Assembly: GCA_019313605.1 (NCBI GenBank) | Contig: JAFDAW010000127.1 | Coordinates: 1-12,791, forward strand | Length of the DNA stretch: 12,791 nucleotides | Direction: 5' to 3' | Source: Deltaproteobacteria bacterium | Lineage (GTDB): Bacteria; Myxococcota_A; UBA9160; SMWR01 | Shown here: positions 6,850 through 12,791 of the stretch, one piece after another | Numbering within the stretch: the first letter of the stretch is position 1 | Layout: each line of letters starts with the position of its first letter | Notes under the pieces: generated by a model | Seen by the model: the letters and a program-made list of their open reading frames with translations, nothing else | Told to the model about the DNA's origin: nothing | Databases searched by the model: none | Translations under genes and position numbers: made by a program

Positions 6850-7935
6850 ATGGCAGTGCCTCGATTCGTTCGCCTCCTTTTTGGGGCGCTATGTCCCACC
6901 GCACTTTTTTTCGCCGCCACCGCCAGTCTCGCTCCGGGGCCCGTTCGCGCCGCCCCAGATGCTCCGGGTGTGATCGTCAGTGAAGCCCAGGTGATCGCCT
7001 TTCCGCTCACCATCGAGGCGCTGGGCACAGCGCGCGCGAATGAATCGATCGATATCCGCGCGTTGGTCTCCCAGCGCATCGTCGCCATCCGCTTCGAGGA
7101 GGGCGAGCGCGTGGAGGCGGGGCGCGTGCTCGTCGAGTTGCAGAGCGCCGAGGCGCGGGCAGATGTTGCGAGCGCGAAGGCGACCCTGGCCGAATCGACC
7201 AGCCAGTTGCGACGCGCCCAGAAACTCTACGAGACCAAAGCGGTCTCGACCTCACAACTCGACCAGCGCCTCACCCGGCGCGACGCGGACAAAGCCGCCC
7301 TCGACGCCGCCGAGGCCCGCCTCGCCGATACCCAGGTGAGTGCGCCCTTCGCCGGCGCGTTGGGGCTGCGCAACGTGAGTCTCGGAAGCTACGTGACCCC
7401 CGACGACGTGATCACCACCCTCGACGACACCGACCCGATCAAACTCGATTTCGCGGTTCCCGAGACCGTGCTCGCCCGGCTGGTTCCCGGCCTTTCGATT
7501 GTGGCGAAGAGCGCGGCGTGGCCCGGCATCGAATTTTCGGGGCGCGTCGAATCCATCGACACGCGGGTCGATCCCGTTTCGCGTACTCTCACCGTGCGCG
7601 CATTGCTCCCCAATGCCGAGACGCGCCTTCGGCCCGGGATGTTTCTCACCGTGACGTTGCTGCGCGACGATGTCCGGGCCCTCGTCGTCCCCGAGACGGC
7701 CATCGTTCCCGAGCGCAGCCGTCGATTCGTGTTCGTGGTGGGTCCGGATGACACGGTAGAGCGTCGAGAGGTAAGCACCGGACGGCGTAAACCGGGCCTG
7801 GTGGAGGTGACAGAGGGCCTTTCGGCCGGTGAGGTCGTGGTCGTGGAGGGGACGCAGAAAGCGATTCCCGGGCGCGCGGTCCGGGTCATCGAGCGCGCCC
7901 CTCTGCCGGGGGCACTCACGGCGGCAGCGCCGTGA
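6850..7935 (+). CDS. RND efflux periplasmic adaptor (membrane fusion protein, HlyD/AcrA type)
   Basis: The adaptor links the inner-membrane RND pump to an outer-membrane channel. The 361-residue protein has an N-terminal signal sequence (about 1-35, likely cut near VRA-AP). C15 is not in a proper lipobox, so it is probably not lipid-anchored. The order is as in AcrA/MexA: a first lipoyl half (about 66-98, ALVSQRIVAIRFEEGERV), a short alpha-hairpin (about 100-160), a second lipoyl half (TQVSAPFAGALGLRNVSLG, 161-179), a beta-barrel (about 195-275, with TRLRPGMFLTVTL) and a membrane-proximal domain (about 276-348, ending GLSAGEVVVVEG). The hairpin is short, as in MexH- or MdtA-like adaptors. No good Shine-Dalgarno precedes the ATG. 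Its TGA overlaps the pump's GTG start by 4 bases, which indicates translational coupling. Confidence 0.93.
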   Translation: MAVPRFVRLLFGALCPTALFFAATASLAPGPVRAAPDAPGVIVSEAQVIAFPLTIEALGTARANESIDIRALVSQRIVAIRFEEGERVEAGRVLVELQSAEARADVASAKATLAESTSQLRRAQKLYETKAVSTSQLDQRLTRRDADKAALDAAEARLADTQVSAPFAGALGLRNVSLGSYVTPDDVITTLDDTDPIKLDFAVPETVLARLVPGLSIVAKSAAWPGIEFSGRVESIDTRVDPVSRTLTVRALLPNAETRLRPGMFLTVTLLRDDVRALVVPETAIVPERSRRFVFVVGPDDTVERREVSTGRRKPGLVEVTEGLSAGEVVVVEGTQKAIPGRAVRVIERAPLPGALTAAAP

Positions 7936-10900
7936 TCCTTTCGGACCTCTCGGTCCGGCGCCCTGTTTTTGCGACCGTACTCTCGCTCCTTCTGATCATC
8001 CTCGGCGCCGCCTCGCTGCGTGGCCTTCCCGTGCGCCAGTATCCCGACATCGATCCCCCCGTGGTTTCGATTCGCACCGTTTACAGCGGTGCTTCCGCCG
8101 AGGTGATCGAAACGAAGATCACCCAGGTGATCGAGGATCGGATCGCGGGGATCGAGGGCATCGAGAAGCTCACTTCGTCGAGCCAGGACGAGATTTCTTC
8201 GATTAACATCGAGTTCAGTCTCGATCGCAACGTCGACGAAGCTGACAACGACATTCGCGATCGCGTGGCGCGGGTGGTGGACAACCTGCCCGAGGAATCG
8301 GATCCGCCCGAGATCGCCAAGGTCGACGACGACACCCGCGCCGTCATGTACCTGAACCTCACCTCCGATCGCATGACGGGGCTCGAGATCACCGATTACG
8401 CGGACCGCTATCTCACCGACCGTTTTTCAACCGTGCCCGGCGTGGCGCGCGTGCGGATTTCGGGCAGCCGTCGTTATGCGATGCGGGTGTGGCTCGATCG
8501 CGAGGCGATGGCCGCACGCGGACTCACCGTGATGGACGTCGAGGCTGCGCTGCGCGCCGAAAATGTCGAACTGCCCGCCGGCCGTCTCGAGTCGCTCGAT
8601 CGCGAAATCACCCTGCGCGCGGATACCGGTTATCGCAGTGCAGCGGACTTCGCGCGCCTGGTGGTAGGCCGTGGCAGCGAGGGGCAGTTGGTGCGCCTCG
8701 GCGAGGTGGCTGCGGTGAGCCTGGGAGCGGCAAGCGAGCGCAACCTGGCGCGCGCCAACGGGGTTCCGGCCGTCTCGCTCGCGATCGAGCAGCTTTCGCA
8801 GGCCAATACCACCGAGGTATCGCGCGGAGTGCGCGCGGAGGCCGAGGCTGTGCAGTCCGATCTGCCCGAGAGCATGAAACTTCAGATCAACTACGACCGC
8901 GCGGAATTCATCCGCGCGTCGATGTTCGGGGTCGTGAAGGCGCTCGCTTTCTCACTGACGCTGGTGCTGGTTGTCATCCAGCTGTTTCTTCGCAGCCTGC
9001 GCGCCACGCTGGTGCCCGCCGTGGTGGTGCCCGTGTCCATCATCGCGAGCTTCATGGTGATGGCCGCACTGGGTTTCACGATCTACACCCTGACGCTGCT
9101 GGGGCTCGTCCTCGCCATTGGTTTGGTGGTTGATGACGCCATCGTGGTGCTCGAGAACATCCACCGGCGCATCGAGCGCGGTGAGCCGCCACTGCTCGCC
9201 GCAGTAGACGGCACGCGCGAAATCGGCTTCGCGGTGGTGGCTACGACCCTGGTGCTCGTCGCCGTCTTCGTACCCCTCTCGTTCATCCAGGGCGACGTCG
9301 GGCGCCTCTTTGGCGAGTTTGGAATTACCCTCGCGGCCGCGGTCGTTTTCTCGAGCCTGGTCGCGCTCACGCTCACACCCATGATGTGTTCGAAGCTGCT
9401 GCGCGAAGACTCGGGCGGGAAGAAACATCGAGCTGGAAGACCCAATGAAAATGGGACGGAAGCGGAGCCGAGTCGAAGGGGTTTTTTCGAGCGCCTCGAG
9501 CGTCGCTACCGCGCGGCGCTGATTGGCGTCGTCGCGCACCCCGGCAAGTCGCTGCTCGCTACGGCGGCGATTTCGATGCTCGCTGTTGCGCTGTGGGCCG
9601 GTCTGCCGACGGAGTACGCGCCTACCGAGGATCGCGGCGTCTTCTCGATCTTGCTCCGCGGTCCCGAGGGCGCGAGTTTCGACTACACGAAGCGACAGGC
9701 GAGGGCGATGGAGACCATCCTCATCGAGGAGGTCGAGGATGGGCCCTTGATGCGCTTTCTGACCCGGATCCCCGGCTCGTGGAGTTCGCCCGCAGTCAAC
9801 ACTGCGCGCGCCATCGTGCTGCTCGAACCCTGGGGCGAGCGCAAAGAAAGCGCGCAGGATATTGCGGCGCGGCTGGGCGATCGACTGGACGAGATCCCAG
9901 GGGTTCGCTCCCACGTCTTCATGCCGCGCAGCCTCGGCATTCGCGGCGACGGCCGGCCGGTGGAGATGGTGCTCGGGGGGCCCGACTACGAGCAACTCCA
10001 GGGCTGGCGCGATCTTTTGCTCGAAGCGATGCGCGACATGCCCGAACTCGAGAGCCCCGACAGCGATTACCAGGAGCGAAAGCCGCAGATGCAGGTGCGG
10101 GTCGATCGCGACCGCGCCGCTGCGCTGGGTGTGTCTCTCTCGAGTGTCGGGCGCACGCTCGAGACCATGCTGGGCAGCCGCGCCGTCACCACTTTTGTCG
10201 ATCGGGGTCGGGAGTACGATGTCATCCTGCAGGGCCAGGACGAGCACCGCGCAACCCCCGATGATCTCAACAACCTCTACGTGCGTAGCCAGACGACGGG
10301 GCAACTCGTCCCGCTCGTCAATCTCGTGGTACTCGACGAGGCCGCAGGCCCCAGCACCCTGAGCCGCTTTGACCGTATGCGGGCCATCACGCTCGATGCG
10401 GCGCTCGCCGAGGGCGCCAATCTGGGCGACGCGATGGCCGCACTCGAGGCCAAGGCGCAGGAGCTGTTGCCTGCGAGCGCGCGGATCAGTTGGGATGGCG
10501 AGAGCCGAGAGTTCAAAGAGGCGGGGACCAGCTTGATGCTGACCTTCGGGTTGGCGTTGGTGATCGTGTTCCTCGTGCTCGCCGCTCAGTTCGAAAGTTT
10601 CGTACACCCGGTCGTCATTCTGGTGACGGTTCCGCTGGCGCTCACCGGCGCGCTCGTCGGGCTGTGGATGTTTGGCGCGAGTGTCAACGTCTTTACCCAG
10701 ATCGGGGCGATCCTGTTGATCGGCCTGGCGGCGAAAAACGGCGTGCTCCTCGTGGAGTTCGCAAACCAGCTGCGGGACCGCGGGCAACCGTTCAAGGAAG
10801 CGCTCGTCGAGGCCGCGTGCGTGCGACTGCGCCCGATCCTCATGACGAGCGCGTGCACGACCTTCGGCGCACTGCCGCTGCTGCTGGCGACGGGGGCGGG

Positions 10901-11078
10901 CGCAGAGTCGCGCCAGCCGATCGGGATCGTGGTGGTGTTCGGAGTGGCGATCTCGGCAGTGCTGACCCTCTTTGTGGTGCCGGCCCTCTACTCGGTGCTG
11001 GCCCGCTTTACCCGCTCACCAGAGGCGGTGAGCCGCGAGATCGAGGCGCTTCGGGGAGCGGAGGCGAACGAGGCGTAG
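7932..11078 (+). CDS. RND multidrug efflux pump, inner-membrane permease (AcrB/HAE1 type)
   Basis: A proton-driven trimeric exporter of hydrophobic or amphiphilic compounds. The 1048-residue length matches AcrB (1049). It starts at GTG 7932, inside GTGA shared with the adaptor's stop. It opens with LSDLSVRRPVFATVLSLLL (helix 1); two large periplasmic loops follow helices 1 and 7. The proton-relay residues are present: Asp401-Asp402 in LAIGLVVDDAIVVLENI (helix 4) and Lys935 in IGLAAKNGVLLVEF (helix 10). The cytoplasmic loop between helices 6 and 7 (about 490-519) is hydrophilic, Lys/Arg/Asn-rich and locally lower in GC. The sequence supports drug-type (HAE1) rather than metal-type (CusA) function, but substrates cannot be predicted. 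No outer-membrane factor or regulator gene is within view. Confidence 0.95.
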   Translation: MILSDLSVRRPVFATVLSLLLIILGAASLRGLPVRQYPDIDPPVVSIRTVYSGASAEVIETKITQVIEDRIAGIEGIEKLTSSSQDEISSINIEFSLDRNVDEADNDIRDRVARVVDNLPEESDPPEIAKVDDDTRAVMYLNLTSDRMTGLEITDYADRYLTDRFSTVPGVARVRISGSRRYAMRVWLDREAMAARGLTVMDVEAALRAENVELPAGRLESLDREITLRADTGYRSAADFARLVVGRGSEGQLVRLGEVAAVSLGAASERNLARANGVPAVSLAIEQLSQANTTEVSRGVRAEAEAVQSDLPESMKLQINYDRAEFIRASMFGVVKALAFSLTLVLVVIQLFLRSLRATLVPAVVVPVSIIASFMVMAALGFTIYTLTLLGLVLAIGLVVDDAIVVLENIHRRIERGEPPLLAAVDGTREIGFAVVATTLVLVAVFVPLSFIQGDVGRLFGEFGITLAAAVVFSSLVALTLTPMMCSKLLREDSGGKKHRAGRPNENGTEAEPSRRGFFERLERRYRAALIGVVAHPGKSLLATAAISMLAVALWAGLPTEYAPTEDRGVFSILLRGPEGASFDYTKRQARAMETILIEEVEDGPLMRFLTRIPGSWSSPAVNTARAIVLLEPWGERKESAQDIAARLGDRLDEIPGVRSHVFMPRSLGIRGDGRPVEMVLGGPDYEQLQGWRDLLLEAMRDMPELESPDSDYQERKPQMQVRVDRDRAAALGVSLSSVGRTLETMLGSRAVTTFVDRGREYDVILQGQDEHRATPDDLNNLYVRSQTTGQLVPLVNLVVLDEAAGPSTLSRFDRMRAITLDAALAEGANLGDAMAALEAKAQELLPASARISWDGESREFKEAGTSLMLTFGLALVIVFLVLAAQFESFVHPVVILVTVPLALTGALVGLWMFGASVNVFTQIGAILLIGLAAKNGVLLVEFANQLRDRGQPFKEALVEAACVRLRPILMTSACTTFGALPLLLATGAGAESRQPIGIVVVFGVAISAVLTLFVVPALYSVLARFTRSPEAVSREIEALRGAEANEA

Positions 11079-11110
11079 TCCGCCAAGGTCGCAGCGTCTC
11101 GTATCGGTCA

Positions 11111-11127
11111 TTTTTAAACTGTAAAAA
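11111..11127. promoter_or_regulatory. AT-rich dyad TTTTTA-N5-TAAAAA
   Basis: This perfect 6-bp inverted repeat lies 33 bases after the RND stop, inside the most AT-rich patch of an otherwise GC-rich window, and is followed by ATATAT at 11132-11137. It could be a regulator or promoter site for the ChaN-like gene. As RNA the hairpin would be too weak for a classical terminator. Confidence 0.25.
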
Positions 11128-11266
11128 ACGAATATATCCGGGCTCTTGCTGGTCTAGGGTGAGGAATTAGTCGAGCAAAATTCAGATCGTTCGCTCGGTC
11201 TTCGCAGAGGCGGCGAACGCCGATGGGTGTAGGTCGGAAGGCCGTTGCGGAACGCCCAATGTCGCC

Positions 11267-11285
11267 GGATGCGGCATCCGCATCC
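11267..11285. repeat. Perfect inverted repeat GGATGCGG-CAT-CCGCATCC
   Basis: Two 8-bp arms (11267-11274 and 11278-11285) flank a 3-base centre. It could be a stable RNA hairpin or an operator. There is no following T-run, so intrinsic termination is unlikely. I did not see another copy in the window. Confidence 0.45.
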
Positions 11286-11350
11286 CCAATCGCGTTGCAC
11301 GCAGGTGGGCCAGGTCGGCTGAGTTGGGGAATCGCGATATCGTGGTGGGG

Positions 11351-11491
11351 ATGGCGGGGCAGACAATCGGTAGAACCAACGACAATTTCGACAGGCTCGC
11401 GGGCAGCACGCCCGTCGAGGCGGCCGTGTCTCGCGATGGAATGTGGGTGATCCCGACGATCCACCGGTGCGGTGACGAGTGGTCAGGATGA
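11351..11491 (+). CDS. Possible short leader ORF overlapping the ChaN-like start (ATGA)
   Basis: A 46-codon frame begins at ATG 11351, with GTG at 11342 or 11345 as alternatives. It stops at the TGA in ATGA 11488-11491, whose ATG is the ChaN-like start. The same frame is open back to 11171 without an ATG. Third positions are mostly G/C, as in real genes here. The peptide (MAGQTIGRTNDNFDRLAG at its start, MWVIPTIHRCGDEW near its end) is not recognised. It may be a leader peptide, the remnant of a longer gene, or chance. Confidence 0.2.
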   Translation: MAGQTIGRTNDNFDRLAGSTPVEAAVSRDGMWVIPTIHRCGDEWSG

Positions 11492-12791
11492 ACCACGCGC
11501 ACGAGTTCGAGCGACTCACGACGGCCAACCGACTGAGCTCGGTGTTCAGGGTGGCGGCTACCGCAGCACTGTCCGCAACCGTTTTGGCGTCGGCGGCCTG
11601 CGCGCACCCGCACGCGGATCAGGACCAGGCCGATTGCGGAGTGGTCGGGACGTGGATTGATCCCGCGACTGCAGAAACGATCGCACCCAACCAGCTGCTG
11701 GCCGGGTTGGCGCAGCGCCCGGTGGTTCTTCTGGGCGAGTCCCACGACAACGCCGAGCACCACCGCTGGCAGCTACACACCCTGGCCGCTCTGCACGGCC
11801 ACAATCCCGACATGATCCTCGGTTTCGAGAGTTTTCCGCGCCGCGTCCAGCCGGTCCTCGACCAGTGGGTGAACGGCGAACTCGACCCCATCGCGTTCCT
11901 CGAAGCAGCGGACTGGGCGAATGTCTGGAATTTCGATCCGACCCTCTACTTGCCGTTGTTTGATTTTGCGCGGCAGAATCGGATTCCGATGATCGCACTC
12001 AACGTCGATCGAGATTTCGTTGTGCGGGTCAGGCGCGAAGGGTGGTCGGCGATTCCCGCTGACGAGAGACTCGGGCTGTCCGATCCCGCTTCGGCGGCCC
12101 CCGCATACCGCGAATTTCTGGCCGAGGTTTATGCTTACGAGCAGTTGCACACGGCGAAGCACGTGGCACAAGGCGACCCACACCAGGCGGACACCGAAGG
12201 CGAAGCGGCGGTAGACGACGCCGATGCAGTGGCGGGCGAGGGCGAATCACCCGCGGACGAAATCGATGCGCCTACCGATGAGGGCGATGGAGCTGCGGGC
12301 GAGGTTCATGCACCGACGGACGAGGCCAAAGCAGCCGGAACCGATAGCGATGCGTCCGCGTCCGCGACCGAGGCTGAGGCCGATGTACCCGAGGTAGAAG
12401 TCGACATCGAATCGATTCTCGAGAGCGAGGATTTTGCGCAGTTCGTCAGCGCACAACAGACCTGGGACCGGGCGATGGCCGAAGCCATCGCCGAGGCGCG
12501 TCAGAGACAGCCGAGTTCACTGGTCGTGGGGATCCTGGGTCGCGGCCACCTCGAGTACGGGTACGGCGTACCCCACCAACTAGCCGATCTGGGGATTCCG
12601 GATGCCGCCGTCTTGCTGCCGATCGAACGCGAGACGACCTGCGACGGGTTGCCCGTGGACCTGGCCGAAACGATCTTCGTGATCGAACCCACGGCCAGCA
12701 TTGTGATTGCGCGGCCCAAGCCGCTGCTGGGCGTCATGCTTGCGCAGACCGATGACGGTGTGCAGATCAAGGGCGTGATGGAGGGCACCAT
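11488..12791 (+). CDS. ChaN/Tiki-superfamily probable lipoprotein with acidic insertion and a PDZ-like C-terminus (3' end cut by window edge)
   Basis: The frame is open from ATG 11488 to the window edge (434 codons, no stop), so it continues beyond. The N-terminus has a basic stretch, a hydrophobic core and SAAC at 35-38, a loose lipobox with C38. The ChaN-like domain (haem-binding uptake/Tiki superfamily) shows GESH (G83-H86) in VVLLGESHDNAEHH, the conserved E114 in LGFESFPR, and GRGH (351-354) in GILGRGHLEYGYGVPHQL. These are the superfamily's two GX2H motifs. An Ala/Asp/Glu-rich, probably disordered insertion with imperfect repeats (about 229-306) splits the domain. From about 412, LGVMLAQTDDGVQIKGVMEG resembles the first strands of a PDZ domain. 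Probably a periplasmic or outer-membrane-facing enzyme or haem/iron-handling protein. An in-frame TGA at 11473-11475 fixes the start region; the ribosome site is weak. Confidence 0.85.
   Translation, partial: MNHAHEFERLTTANRLSSVFRVAATAALSATVLASAACAHPHADQDQADCGVVGTWIDPATAETIAPNQLLAGLAQRPVVLLGESHDNAEHHRWQLHTLAALHGHNPDMILGFESFPRRVQPVLDQWVNGELDPIAFLEAADWANVWNFDPTLYLPLFDFARQNRIPMIALNVDRDFVVRVRREGWSAIPADERLGLSDPASAAPAYREFLAEVYAYEQLHTAKHVAQGDPHQADTEGEAAVDDADAVAGEGESPADEIDAPTDEGDGAAGEVHAPTDEAKAAGTDSDASASATEAEADVPEVEVDIESILESEDFAQFVSAQQTWDRAMAEAIAEARQRQPSSLVVGILGRGHLEYGYGVPHQLADLGIPDAAVLLPIERETTCDGLPVDLAETIFVIEPTASIVIARPKPLLGVMLAQTDDGVQIKGVMEGT

Larger units (their letters stand above)
11079..11487. 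other. Gap between the RND operon and the ChaN-like gene (409 bases)
   Basis: No recognised gene is present. The gap holds an AT-rich patch around 11110-11137, a perfect hairpin at 11267-11285 and a short plus-strand frame that ends in the ChaN start codon. Open frames of 100 or more codons exist on both strands, but none resembles a known protein. The first part should contain the terminator of the RND operon; no hairpin followed by a T-run was found there. Confidence 0.5.

Noticed and set aside
8952..10787. 611-codon open frame on the minus strand opposite the RND pump
   Set aside because: It is antisense to a strongly supported gene. Its translation is His/Gln/Arg-rich without family motifs, a usual shadow of GC-rich codon use.
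11182..11763. 193-codon minus-strand frame across the gap and the ChaN-like 5' end
   Set aside because: It is antisense to the ChaN signal peptide and GESH region and has no recognisable motif.

Overview
The window is a GC-rich bacterial chromosome segment. It has strong G/C preference at third codon positions, signal peptides and a two-component RND efflux pair, so the cell is Gram-negative. I see no plasmid, phage, insertion sequence, CRISPR or RNA gene. The PPC-type secreted protein, a non-pyrrolysine MttB-family protein, a BCAM0308-family protein with a sigma-54 promoter and a ChaN-PDZ protein together suggest an environmental lineage of the old 'deltaproteobacteria' type (Myxococcota, Desulfobacterota or Binatota-like). 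That placement is an inference and cannot be settled from this sequence.

Layout, left to right. Bases 2-1075 (+) hold the C-terminal two thirds of a large-form NAD(P)-malic enzyme cut by the window edge. Bases 1142-2440 (+) encode a DUF418/YeiB-type membrane protein, convergent with and 9 bases from a secreted PPC-domain protein (2450-3337, -). Bases 3338-3662 are a divergent control region. They carry a near-consensus sigma-54 promoter (3609-3624) and an upstream dyad (3503-3523) ahead of a BCAM0308-family zinc-ribbon gene, which is best started at a TTG codon (3663-4133, +). Next on the minus strand are a hemolysin III/PAQR-type membrane protein (4192-4845) and an MttB-family methyltransferase (4928-6499). 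The latter is preceded, with a 4-base gap, by a doubtful small ORF (6504-6818). Bases 6850-11078 (+) are an RND efflux operon: a periplasmic adaptor and an inner-membrane pump that overlap by 4 bases, with no outer-membrane channel gene in view. A 409-base gap (11079-11487) follows, with an AT-rich dyad, a perfect 8-bp hairpin and a short ORF ending in an ATGA overlap. The last gene (11488 to the right edge, +) is a probable ChaN-type lipoprotein with a long acidic insertion and the beginning of what looks like a C-terminal PDZ domain.

How the genes fit together. Only the RND pair forms a clear functional unit. The others look like independent chromosomal genes: central carbon metabolism (malic enzyme), envelope proteins (DUF418, hemolysin III, PPC, ChaN) and possible methylamine or betaine-type C1 metabolism (MttB-like). 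No complete undescribed system is evident. The best leads are the sigma-54 control of the BCAM0308-family gene and the ChaN-acidic linker-PDZ architecture.
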